Shown here piece after piece: positions 1-6,784 of a stretch of 16,909 nucleotides of DNA. This DNA comes from Fimenecus sp045579305 (GTDB taxonomy: Bacteria > Bacillota > Clostridia > Oscillospirales > Acutalibacteraceae). The stretch is from assembly GCA_045579305.1 (NCBI GenBank), contig JAZNLY010000002.1:1-16909 (forward strand), written 5' to 3'. Position 1 is the stretch's first letter, and each line of letters begins with the position of its first letter. The notes below the pieces were generated by a model. It ran no database searches, had not been told where the DNA came from, and worked only from the letters and a program-made list of their open reading frames with translations. The translations under genes were made by a program, and so were the position numbers.

Positions 1-47
1 ATCACAGAATACAAAATTACTTACTAATTATATACAACAATAAAACT

Positions 48-80
48 AAAGGACTTGACTTAATCGTCAGGTCCTTTTTG
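48..80 (+). terminator. Intrinsic terminator of an upstream gene
   Basis: An 11-bp stem (AAGGACTTGAC with GTCAGGTCCTT, one G-T wobble) and a 6-base loop are followed by TTTTTG. It would end a plus-strand transcript entering from left of the window. Read on the minus strand it is followed by a broken T run, so it may also act weakly in that direction. No coding sequence is visible before it here. Confidence 0.75.
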
Positions 81-120
81 TATTACTTTGACAATGAATA
101 TATTTTAATTAATCTATTAT

Positions 121-281
121 GGTAGGGCGGTAGCTTGCTGCGCTGTTATCATTTGTACAACAAATTATAGTTTATCGGGAAAGTTTAATTCATAGATTAT
201 GGTAGGGCGGTAGCTTGCTGCCGCCGTTGTCATTTGTACAATAAATTATAATTTGTAGGGAAAGTTTAATTCATAGAATAT
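121..281 (+). repeat. Two full ~80-bp tandem direct repeats, leading into a third
   Basis: Units start with GGTAGGGCGGTAGCTTGCTG at 121 and 201 and a diverged GGTATGGCGG at 282, giving periods of 80 and 81 bp. Each of the first two units continues with a CATTTGTACAA-like segment, an AAATTATA(A/G)TTT segment, a (T/A)CGGG or TAGGG segment and AGTTTAATTCATAGA. The third start departs after the first hairpin into the sequence described as copy 1. The head of a good unit folds as GGCGGTAGC-TT-GCTGCCGCC. No open reading frame of note lies here. Confidence 0.85.
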
Positions 282-440
282 GGTATGGCGGTAACTTGCT
301 GCCACCGAAAAGCAACAGAGAATCCAACAACGGCGGGGTCAAGACCCCGCCCTACCGCTACACCATATTGGTTGTTCTTTAAAATCGCAACGCAGTTCCA
401 TAATTCTGAATTCTGCATTCAATCGACAAACTCCGATTTA
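241..440 (+). repeat. Interspersed hairpin repeat, copy 1
   Basis: Positions 241-399 align without gaps to 12239-12397 with about seven mismatches by eye. Positions 331-440 match the reverse strand near the right edge of the window. Parts in order: an AATTATAATTTG segment, a GGCGGTAAC-TT-GCTGCCACC hairpin (degenerate here), a perfect GGCGGGGTC-AA-GACCCCGCC hairpin at 332-351, a well conserved unpaired tail up to GCAGTTCC at 399, a short TTCTGAATTCTGCATTC stretch, and a CGACAAACTCC tail. Imperfect inverted ends (TATGGT near 279 and ACCATA ending at 367) hint at a MITE-like unit, but conservation runs past them. No gene is seen. Confidence 0.85.
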
Positions 441-456
441 TAAAATTAACATCATA

Positions 457-498
457 TACAAAAACAGGGAACAGACCGGATGGTTTGTTCCCGTTTTC
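457..498 (-). terminator. Intrinsic terminator of the pgm-mannosidase operon
   Basis: On the minus strand, just after the mannosidase stop, AAACGGGAACA pairs with TGTTCCC-T-GTTT (one bulged T) and is followed by TTTTTGTAT. Its place about 25 bases past the last stop codon fits the end of the operon. Confidence 0.7.
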
Positions 499-520
499 AA
501 TTAACTATGAAATTAAATTC

Positions 521-1471
521 TTATGCGTTGATACCGATGGTGATTATCTCGAACGGCTTATACTCTATGGTATTGGTTTCTTCCACTACATCTTCAAGGA
601 AGTTGAGTATTTTCACCTTGCCACCCAGTTTGATTTTACCACGTCTGCCATTCTGCTCAGAAAGACGGATAACAATCATATGGCCTTTTTCACTCATCTT
701 CATTGTCTGCATATAGAGTTCACCGAATGAGTTTTCGCAGGTCAAATCCGCTTTGCCTAATGGGATATTATATTCATAAGCGATATTGTTGATTTCTGCT
801 TTCACAAAATCGTCACCATGAGGGTAAATCATATAACAGAATTCGTGGTGACCAAGGTCACTTGTAACATCAGGACGGATTGTAGCACGGAGAAGTGAAA
901 GGCTCATTGAATTCTCAAGAAGTCCCACACCATATTTTGAGTCGTTGATAAGAGCAATACCACCGTCGGTTTCTGCCATATCAACCCATTTGTGATGACA
1001 AACCTCAAAACGAGCCTGTTGCCAGGTTGTATTTCTGTGAGTTTCTCTTTCCACAAAACCTGCACTTGTATCACAAACTGCTTTTCGTGTAAGCACATTA
1101 CAGTCAAACTGTGCCTTTGCAAGGACGTGTTTTTCGTTCCAGTCAACGATATTTTCAACTTCAATACCACGAGAGCGACGGAAAACACGGATGATTCGTT
1201 TCCAGGTACTCTTTTCTGTGCCAAGAGTACAAGCAAAGGATACAACCTCCGAATTTTTCTCGATAGTTTTAAGTGGTGAAAGAATCTTAACCTCTACTTC
1301 CCTATCCTTGTAGTTAGGAAGAATGTCCCAGGCATCATAAACACCGGGGTTATCCTTGTAAAGTTTAAGCTTATTGAATTCACCATTCACCCATTCACGA
1401 TTTAATTCTCTGTCATAAAGGCTTGCAATACTACCATCAGTATTAAACTCGATTTCATAGAATGGAGTCAC
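521..1471 (-). CDS. C-terminal part of GH38 alpha-mannosidase, split off by an in-frame stop
   Basis: This 316-residue frame is the beta-sandwich C-terminal region of the GH38 alpha-mannosidase whose N-terminal part ends just upstream. Family-like stretches are YDAWDILPNYKD, THRNTTWQQARFE, HHKWVDMAE and LSLLRATIRPD. It is in the same reading frame as the upstream piece: past that TAA (1489-1487) only five codons remain before a GTG at 1471, and the read-through peptide (IGEKVVTPFYEIEF) is what an intact enzyme would be expected to show. A GGTGAAAAGG lies before the GTG, so re-initiation is possible. Two readings compete: a recent nonsense mutation or sequencing error in a ~976-residue enzyme, or a coupled two-subunit enzyme. 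There are no catalytic residues in this part. It has no other frameshift or stop, so the lesion, if real, is recent. Confidence 0.8.
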   Translation of the reverse strand: MTPFYEIEFNTDGSIASLYDRELNREWVNGEFNKLKLYKDNPGVYDAWDILPNYKDREVEVKILSPLKTIEKNSEVVSFACTLGTEKSTWKRIIRVFRRSRGIEVENIVDWNEKHVLAKAQFDCNVLTRKAVCDTSAGFVERETHRNTTWQQARFEVCHHKWVDMAETDGGIALINDSKYGVGLLENSMSLSLLRATIRPDVTSDLGHHEFCYMIYPHGDDFVKAEINNIAYEYNIPLGKADLTCENSFGELYMQTMKMSEKGHMIVIRLSEQNGRRGKIKLGGKVKILNFLEDVVEETNTIEYKPFEIITIGINA

Positions 1472-1486
1472 AACCTTTTCACCGAT

Positions 1487-3454
1487 TTAAAGCCATTCTT
1501 CGTTATATTCTTGCCTATTTATTTCTCCACAAGAAAGTGCAGGAAGATTCGGAATTACCCAGTTACCCTTCTGTCCGTAGCGGGTGCTTATTCCATTTTC
1601 ATCAGGCACAAAAGTCAGATGTGTACGAGGAAAATTAAGAGAATTGAAATAATTTTCACCTGTTCCGATGATTTCATCTACTCTTTCCTCGATTTCCTCA
1701 TAATCTGCCATAGCATCACGATAAACAGGAGTGATATGGCTTCCCGGTAAAATATCGTGGAATTGATTTATAAGTAATTTTTTATAAATTTCACGTATTT
1801 CTTCGTGAGGATAAGGTGCACCCTGAAGATGACGAAGAGTTGAAATAATTTCTGCCTCTCGGAGTTTATATTCAAGCTGTCGATTATAGCGCTTCATCTT
1901 TGACTTTGTGGTGAATGTGCCACGATGCATTTCAAGATAAAGCTCACCGTCCCATTTTGCGAGATTTTTATTATCCTTTAAATTTTTTTCAAGGAATTCC
2001 TGACCGCTGATGTGCTCGGTTTTTGGCATTACTGAAAGCTTATTGAAACGATGCATAACCTCAATCATTTCTTCAGTACAACCGCTACCGCCATCACCAT
2101 AACCAAACATAGACATAGTCTGTCCGCCCTGATTTTTATCCTGATACGCTTCCCAGTTTTCCTGAATCTGTGACGGCATATTCCAGGTTATAAAGTGAGT
2201 CGGTGGCACGCAGGCATAAACCTCGCTACCGTCAATACCCTTCCAGATAAAGTTGTTATGTGGGAATCTGTTTGTATCATTCCATGTTGACATCTTGTTA
2301 GAAACAAAATAGTCAACACCACTCTTTTTAAGAATCTGTGGCAAAATCCAGGAGTTGCCGAAAACATCGGGCAACCAACAGTTTTTGACTGTTTTTCCGA
2401 ATTTTTCACGGAAATAGTGCTGACCATACATGAACTGACGAATCAGGCTTTCAGCACAAGGAATATTACAATCCGGCTCAACATACATAGCACCGACCGG
2501 TTCAAACTGACCATTTGCAATCTTCTGTTTTAATTCTTCAAACACATCAGGATAATACTTTTCGAGCATTTCATATGTATACGCCTGAGTATGAGTGTAT
2601 TTGAAGTCAGGGTATCTGTCCATCAGACGAAGCTGAATAAGAATTGTACGAAGATTTTTCTGTACAGAGTGAATTCTGCGCCAATAATATGCAATATCAA
2701 GGTGTGAATGCGCAATAAGAGCCACATCACCATTTCCCTTGTAATCATCATTTGCATAAATTACGTCATCAACATATTTTTTAGCCTCTGCTACATCTTC
2801 TGTTTTAAAATCATCAAAATCTATAAGATTAAGTGCGTTGTTGATTTCACGATTCAGAAAAGCACGGTAATCTTCATTAAAAAGGTCACTTTTGGCAATA
2901 TCTAGTAAAAGCTCAAGGTCATAAACCAAATCGAGAACTGTATGATTGATAGTTGCAAGGTAAGCACCCTCAAAAAACTGACGACAACCACGGACTGACA
3001 ATGATTCAGGGTTTCTTTCGTCATCAGGCTTTGAACGATTGTAGCCCTCCATTTCAAAATGAAGTGCATAGGTATTAAGGTAAGGTGTCAAAAGAATTCT
3101 GTCACGGTTAGGGTCAACACCACCCACATATTTACCATTGACTTTTACGATAATTTCAGCAGCAGTTTTAAGTGAAAACCATAACTCCTTACCACGAAGG
3201 TATGGAGGCACATCTACATCTGCCTCGAAAAATGCTGTTCCGTCAGGAGTGAAATACATATCACCTTTTTTAAGATGACGCCAACCCTCCGGATAATACT
3301 CGTACTCCATTTCATCAACCTGACGAGCATCACGGACCATTAAGTTCTCGATTTCATATTTTTCTTCGTATATGTATCTTTTAAGCCAACCGAAGCGCAA
3401 ATCCGTCCATTCCTCAGGACGCATACTTCTTCTAACTACTTTTATGTGAGCCAA
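1487..3454 (-). CDS. GH38 alpha-mannosidase, N-terminal and catalytic part (interrupted)
   Basis: A probable cytoplasmic retaining alpha-mannosidase releasing mannose from alpha-mannosides such as N-glycan fragments. Residues ~1-240 form the N-terminal beta-rich and helical region. The catalytic barrel starts at ~244 with HLD (zinc ligands H251 and D253), then WLPDVFGNS at 360-368 (D363, nucleophile and zinc ligand), ELYLEMHRGTFTT at ~504, and NQFHDILPGS at 563-572 (H566, zinc ligand). All catalytic residues are therefore in this piece. No signal peptide is seen. The start is TTG at 3454, chosen because AAGGTGGTG sits about nine bases upstream; a Met at residue 11 is an alternative. It is the last gene of the pgm operon, 19 bp after the NifU-like gene. 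At 655 residues it is too short for the family (about 900-1050) because of the TAA at 1489-1487. See the C-terminal part. Confidence 0.88.
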   Translation of the reverse strand: MAHIKVVRRSMRPEEWTDLRFGWLKRYIYEEKYEIENLMVRDARQVDEMEYEYYPEGWRHLKKGDMYFTPDGTAFFEADVDVPPYLRGKELWFSLKTAAEIIVKVNGKYVGGVDPNRDRILLTPYLNTYALHFEMEGYNRSKPDDERNPESLSVRGCRQFFEGAYLATINHTVLDLVYDLELLLDIAKSDLFNEDYRAFLNREINNALNLIDFDDFKTEDVAEAKKYVDDVIYANDDYKGNGDVALIAHSHLDIAYYWRRIHSVQKNLRTILIQLRLMDRYPDFKYTHTQAYTYEMLEKYYPDVFEELKQKIANGQFEPVGAMYVEPDCNIPCAESLIRQFMYGQHYFREKFGKTVKNCWLPDVFGNSWILPQILKKSGVDYFVSNKMSTWNDTNRFPHNNFIWKGIDGSEVYACVPPTHFITWNMPSQIQENWEAYQDKNQGGQTMSMFGYGDGGSGCTEEMIEVMHRFNKLSVMPKTEHISGQEFLEKNLKDNKNLAKWDGELYLEMHRGTFTTKSKMKRYNRQLEYKLREAEIISTLRHLQGAPYPHEEIREIYKKLLINQFHDILPGSHITPVYRDAMADYEEIEERVDEIIGTGENYFNSLNFPRTHLTFVPDENGISTRYGQKGNWVIPNLPALSCGEINRQEYNEEWL

Positions 3455-3473
3455 TTTTCACACCACCTTAAAC

Positions 3474-3710
3474 TTAGTCCTTGTCCCAGAAGAAAGGCTT
3501 TTTCTTCTGCGCAATAACATTAACGCTCTCACCCATATCACGCATAATTTCGCTTTCAATCCAGCGAAGACAACGGTCAACGATTAAGCATTTTGAACAT
3601 TCACCCTGCAAAAGCACAGTGAGGTTTCCATCCTCATAGGACACAAAGTCGATTTCTCCGCCATCACCCTGAAGTTTAGGTTTTATAACTCTGTCAATAT
3701 AATCTCTCAT
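3474..3710 (-). CDS. NifU-like C-terminal domain Fe-S protein
   Basis: A 78-residue protein resembling the stand-alone NifU/Nfu C-terminal domain, which carries or transfers Fe-S clusters. What is seen: a helical start (YIDRVIKPKL), the conserved GDGGEIDFV turn at ~15-23, a VLLQGECSKC strand with the CxxC pair C38 and C41, and an amphipathic helix RCLRWIESEI. A third cysteine (C47) lies six residues after C41; the usual region after CxxC is Pro/Ser-rich and is altered here. The last ~10 residues are Lys-rich and Phe/Trp-containing (KKKPFFWDKD), an odd tail. ATG lies only two bases after the pgm stop, with GAGGGA inside the end of pgm as ribosome binding site, so translation is coupled. Why an Fe-S protein sits between a phosphomutase and a mannosidase is not clear. 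Confidence 0.8.
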   Translation of the reverse strand: MRDYIDRVIKPKLQGDGGEIDFVSYEDGNLTVLLQGECSKCLIVDRCLRWIESEIMRDMGESVNVIAQKKKPFFWDKD

Positions 3711-3712
3711 AA

Positions 3713-5353
3713 TTATCCCTCAATCTCTTTCTTAAGGATGGCACGGACATTCTCTAATTTTTCATTTGCTTGTGTCTTCGTTTCGCCACACATAGAGTAG
3801 TAAACCTTAAGCTTTGGCTCTGTGCCCGATGGTCTTACTGCAATCCAGCTACCATCTGTGAATGTGTATTTAAGCACATTTTCCTTTGGCAAATCCCCAA
3901 TACCCTTTGAGTAATCGAAAACATCTTTGATATTATCAAAAAGTGACTTGCCGTTTTCACGCATATTTGTCATAATGCTCCGGATTTTTTCTGCACCGTC
4001 CTTGCCTTTAAGAACAAAGGTATCAAGGGCATCAAGATAAAATCCGTATTTCCCATAAATTTCATTTAAAGCATCAACAAGAGTTCTGCCGTTATTTTTG
4101 TGGAATGCTGCCATCTGACAAATGAGCATTGAAGAAACAACAGCATCCTTATCCCTTGCGTGAGTACCGATGAGGTAACCATAGGATTCCTCGTAACCGA
4201 TTACAAATTCTTTGTCACCACTTTTTTCGTATCTGCCAATCTGGTCACCGATATATTTAAAACCGGTGAGGGTGTCAACAATATTTAGCCCATAGCTTCT
4301 TGCAATATCTGCACCAAGTTCACTTGTAACAATAGTCTTTACAAGAGTTGATTTTTCGTTAAGAGTGTCTTTTCTGTTTGAAAGAACAAAATCAACGAGC
4401 AACGCACCAATCTGATTACCTGTGAGAAGCACATATTCCCCATTGTGTAAAACTGCTGTGCCAACTCTATCGCAGTCAGGGTCAGTACCAAGCACAAAAT
4501 CTGCATTTTCCTCTTTTGCCTGAGCTATTGCAATAGTGAGAGCATCCTTTTCTTCAGGATTTGGTGAACGTACTGTGCTGAAATCTCCGTCGGGCAATTC
4601 CTGACTCTTTACTATTGAAACATTCATTCCGCTGAGTGCTTTTCTGACAGGAATATTGCCTGAGCCGTGAAGTGCAGTATAAACAATTTTAAGGTCGGAT
4701 TTTTCCTCATAAATTGACTGTTTTTTCACTTCACCGAGGAATGCATTAAGCACATCTTCACCGATTATTGTAATTTTGCCGTTTCCAACTGCCAATTTGA
4801 AATCGTCAACCGCAACTGACTTTAAATCAGTGATAGCATTTACAAAGCCGATAACCTGATTTGCAACACCCGGCACCAACTGACAACCTTTTTCGTCATA
4901 AATTTTGTATCCGTTGTATTCCTTCGGGTTGTGACTTGCAGTAAGCACAATACCGCCGTTACAGCCCAGATACTTTGCAGTAAAGGACAAAACAGGTGTT
5001 GGCATAAGTGTGTCGAAAATATACACTTTAATTTCGTTTGCTGACAACACTCCTGCTGCAATTTCTGAAAAATATCTTGAATTGTTTCGTGAATCATAAG
5101 CAATTGCAACGCTGATTTCACCATCATACTGACTTTTAAGGAAATCTGCATAGCCTTTTGTTGCCTTTGCAACTGTGTATCTGTTCATTCGGTTAGGTCC
5201 TGCACCCATAATTCCACGGAGTCCGCCTGTGCCGAACTCAACTTCCTTATAAAATCTATCTTCGATTTCCTTTTCATCAGTAATACTTTCGAGTTCATTT
5301 TTTGTGTCCTCGTCAAAGGTACACCAATATTCAAAAATCTCTTTAATAGTCAT
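3713..5353 (-). CDS. Alpha-phosphoglucomutase / phosphomannomutase (alpha-D-phosphohexomutase)
   Basis: It interconverts hexose 1-phosphate and 6-phosphate in the cytoplasm, linking glycan breakdown, glycogen and cell-wall precursors. The 546 residues show all four family motifs: GTGGLRGIMG at 41-50, the phosphoserine loop TASHNPKEYNG (S140), the metal loop DPDCDR, the sugar loop GYEESYGYL, and the C-terminal phosphate loop RPSGTEPKLK. Length and GTGGLRG near the N-terminus fit the PgcA-type group of Firmicutes. I place the start at ATG 5353 because AAGGGAG lies eight bases before it; an upstream ATG at 5389 would add 12 residues (MVYNYVRKGVRI) that run through that ribosome binding site. It is the first gene of the operon with the NifU-like gene and the mannosidase. 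Mannose released by the latter could enter as mannose phosphates, but glucose or mannose preference cannot be told from sequence alone. Confidence 0.93.
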   Translation of the reverse strand: MTIKEIFEYWCTFDEDTKNELESITDEKEIEDRFYKEVEFGTGGLRGIMGAGPNRMNRYTVAKATKGYADFLKSQYDGEISVAIAYDSRNNSRYFSEIAAGVLSANEIKVYIFDTLMPTPVLSFTAKYLGCNGGIVLTASHNPKEYNGYKIYDEKGCQLVPGVANQVIGFVNAITDLKSVAVDDFKLAVGNGKITIIGEDVLNAFLGEVKKQSIYEEKSDLKIVYTALHGSGNIPVRKALSGMNVSIVKSQELPDGDFSTVRSPNPEEKDALTIAIAQAKEENADFVLGTDPDCDRVGTAVLHNGEYVLLTGNQIGALLVDFVLSNRKDTLNEKSTLVKTIVTSELGADIARSYGLNIVDTLTGFKYIGDQIGRYEKSGDKEFVIGYEESYGYLIGTHARDKDAVVSSMLICQMAAFHKNNGRTLVDALNEIYGKYGFYLDALDTFVLKGKDGAEKIRSIMTNMRENGKSLFDNIKDVFDYSKGIGDLPKENVLKYTFTDGSWIAVRPSGTEPKLKVYYSMCGETKTQANEKLENVRAILKKEIEG

Positions 5354-5390
5354 TATTCTTACTCCCTTACGGACATAATTATATACCATA

Positions 5391-5420
5391 ATATTACAAC
5401 AAAAAGCCCATAATTGTCAA
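5391..5420 (-). promoter_or_regulatory. Sigma-A-type promoter for the pgm operon
   Basis: On the minus strand a consensus TTGACA (5420-5415), an 18-base spacer and TAATAT (5396-5391) lie 38 bases before the pgm ATG. A second TATAAT-like box at 5383-5378 has no good -35 at proper spacing. Confidence 0.55.
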
Positions 5421-5484
5421 TTAAATCAAAAACAGTTTGAATAATTTATTGAGATTTATAAATTGAAGTTTATCGGTATCTTTG

Positions 5485-5590
5485 CCTCCCTCTGACGAGG
5501 GAGCTGTCGAGCGTTAGCGAGACTGAGGGGTTTGTTATTGAATTATATAACCCCTCTGTCACTTCGTGACATCTCCCCTTTCAGGGGAGA
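5485..5590. repeat. Composite hairpin (cruciform-type) intergenic repeat
   Basis: An imperfect long inverted repeat built of nested small hairpins: CTCCCTC-TGAC-GAGGGAG (5486-5503), a GTCGAGCGTTAGCGAGAC stretch, a central GAGGGGTT/AACCCCTC stem (about 5525-5556), TGTCAC-GAA-GTGACA (5557-5571), and TCTCCCCT-TTC-AGGGGAGA (5572-5590). Left and right arms resemble each other in inverted order. The style matches MITE-like hairpins that I recall as abundant in gut Clostridia. It lies between the pgm promoter and DUF4363; no gene is seen. A diverged CGACAAACTCC-type tail module sits just left, at about 5452-5478. Confidence 0.8.
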
Positions 5591-5605
5591 CAAGATAATT
5601 AATTT

Positions 5606-5665
5606 ACCCCTACAAATTATAATTTGTAGGGGTGATTGTCAAGTGCAGAACGCAGAGTGCAGATT
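5606..5665. repeat. 28-bp perfect palindrome plus TGCAGA-rich repeat tail
   Basis: Positions 5606-5633 are a perfect palindrome with half-site ACCCCTACAAATTA. The half AATTATAATTTGTAGGG also occurs inside the repeats at ~245 and, with one change, at ~12243, tying this site to that family. It is followed by GTGCAGAACGCAGAGTGCAGA (5643-5663), a run like those in the tails near 400, 12405 and 16791. On the minus strand the palindrome lies after the DUF4363 stop and could slow or end its transcript, but no T run follows. Confidence 0.8.
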
Positions 5666-5675
5666 ATTTAACAGA

Positions 5676-6056
5676 TCAAAATATATTACTGATTAGCGGT
5701 CGTTCGTTACGGATTAGATGGTGTAACTCGTCAATTGCCAAATCAGCTTGTTGTTCAAGTCTGTCCAGATTGCCTTGTCGGGCATACACGGGAAGGCTTT
5801 TTATCAATTCTTCCAGCTTGTCCGTTTCCTCGTGACGGATAAAACTTTCGATAGTACCGTGTATATCTTCCCAGGTTTTTATAATTTTTTCGGATTTCCG
5901 GACTGCTTTTTCTTCATCTTCATTCTGTGCCACATTACAGATGTCGGCAAGTTCTTTTTCCAGTTCCTTACAACACCTGTCAACGAGAAAATATCCCGTA
6001 AATGAAATTGCAAAGACGATAATGATTGCACCGACAGCGATTAGTACTCTTTTCAT
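5676..6056 (-). CDS. DUF4363 family membrane-anchored protein
   Basis: A 126-residue protein with one N-terminal transmembrane segment (~4-24) and a mostly helical, charged remainder (~28-118) likely outside the membrane. The ending HHLIRNERPLISNIF is typical of DUF4363 proteins. Two adjacent cysteines (C28, C29) sit right after the membrane segment. Its ATG overlaps the TGA of the DUF421 gene as ATGA (6056-6053), so the two are translationally coupled. The biochemical role is unknown. Pairing with DUF421, found in spore-former operons, and divergence from gerABC suggest a function in the spore inner membrane; this is inference from context. Confidence 0.82.
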   Translation of the reverse strand: MKRVLIAVGAIIIVFAISFTGYFLVDRCCKELEKELADICNVAQNEDEEKAVRKSEKIIKTWEDIHGTIESFIRHEETDKLEELIKSLPVYARQGNLDRLEQQADLAIDELHHLIRNERPLISNIF

Positions 6057-6727
6057 TGCTCTTCCTTTCTGATTATTGTATGATTTCCCACAGAATCAAC
6101 GGTCATAAGCAGAATTTCCTTAATCTCCAGCTTTTCTTTTTTTACGATTTTGTTGATTTTTTCGGTGTTGGTATTGCAGATTTTAAAATCGTTTTCCACA
6201 ATTTTTCCGTCAATGATTACGGGGCATTTATATCCTTGTGGAGCAGGCGAAAGGCTCAAATCCTCACGGGTAACTGTGTCGTTTTCGGGCTTTAAAAGTA
6301 CACTTAACTGTCCGTTGGTTTCCACAATGGCATATTGCACCTGAGAAATGTCAAAAACATCTTTTTGTCGTAAGGATTCAAGCAAATCATCCACAGTAAA
6401 ACGTAAATCCTTGAGTAACTTCTGGTCAAGATTTCCGTCATTGATAATCACAACGGGATGACCTTGCATATAGGTTCGAAATTTGATGCTTTTCATATTC
6501 AATGCAGATGTGATAATCTCAAATCCAACAAGTAAAAGTATTGGGATTATTGTGTTTACAAGTGGAATATCCGTATCCTGAATAGGAATGGAGATAATCT
6601 GTGAAATCAGCAGAGTCACGACAAGGTCTGAAGGTTGTAATTCACCAATCTGCCTTTTTCCCATAACACGGATGCTGACGATTGCAAAAACATATAAGAT
6701 TACAGTTCTTATTAAAGTTACAAACAT
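6053..6727 (-). CDS. DUF421 (YetF-like) membrane protein
   Basis: A 224-residue DUF421 protein. Three transmembrane helices fill residues ~1-80, with the family signature RVMGKRQIGELQPSDLVV at ~19-36, followed by a soluble domain with GHPVVIINDGNLDQKLL and FDISQVQYAIVETNGQLSVL. B. subtilis relatives such as YetF are reported as spore inner-membrane proteins, and DUF421 genes occur in mobile spoVA operons linked to spore heat resistance (from memory). I place the start at ATG 6727, preceded by GGTGAT at a seven-base spacing, because the protein then begins with the standard FVTLIRTVILY helix. A longer frame reaching 7072 would lie antisense to gerA and adds non-family sequence. It is the first gene of the pair with DUF4363 and divergent from gerA. 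Confidence 0.88.
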   Translation of the reverse strand: MFVTLIRTVILYVFAIVSIRVMGKRQIGELQPSDLVVTLLISQIISIPIQDTDIPLVNTIIPILLLVGFEIITSALNMKSIKFRTYMQGHPVVIINDGNLDQKLLKDLRFTVDDLLESLRQKDVFDISQVQYAIVETNGQLSVLLKPENDTVTREDLSLSPAPQGYKCPVIIDGKIVENDFKICNTNTEKINKIVKKEKLEIKEILLMTVDSVGNHTIIRKEEQ

Positions 6728-6784
6728 AAAATCACCACTTATATTCTTTGCCAATTGTGACAGAATATGAATGGTGATTTTTTT
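6728..6784. promoter_or_regulatory. 57-bp divergent intergenic region with mirrored ribosome binding sites
   Basis: The space between the DUF421 and gerA start codons carries a perfect 10-bp inverted repeat, AAAATCACCA (6728-6737) and TGGTGATTTT (6772-6781). Each arm is the GGTGAT ribosome binding site of one gene. Between them is AT-rich sequence with TTATATTC and GAATATGA, also nearly mirrored. Any promoters must be very close or lie inside the opposite coding region. No clear sigma-A or sigma-G promoter with a workable start point is visible. Confidence 0.55.

Noticed and set aside
121..300. Regularly spaced repeats suggesting a CRISPR array
   Set aside because: The whole ~80-bp unit is repeated, including the parts between the GC-rich segments. 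There are no unique spacers, and no cas genes are present.
279..367. An 89-bp MITE with TA target duplication (TGGT...ACCA ends, 13 of 16 terminal bases matching)
   Set aside because: Sequence on both sides of these ends is also conserved between copies 1 and 2, and copy 3 has a different left side. The mobile unit, if any, is not bounded there.
1487..1489. TAA reassigned to a sense codon in this organism
   Set aside because: Other intact genes here (phosphohexomutase, NifU-like gene, ROK kinase, gerC, foldase, metallophosphatase) end in TAA at sensible family lengths.
6738..6770. Sigma-G-like promoter boxes in both directions in the divergent gap (TCATATT/GAATATA and TTATATT/GAATATG, spacing 17)
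   Set aside because: The implied start points would fall on or inside the ribosome binding sites of both genes, and the -10 matches are partial.
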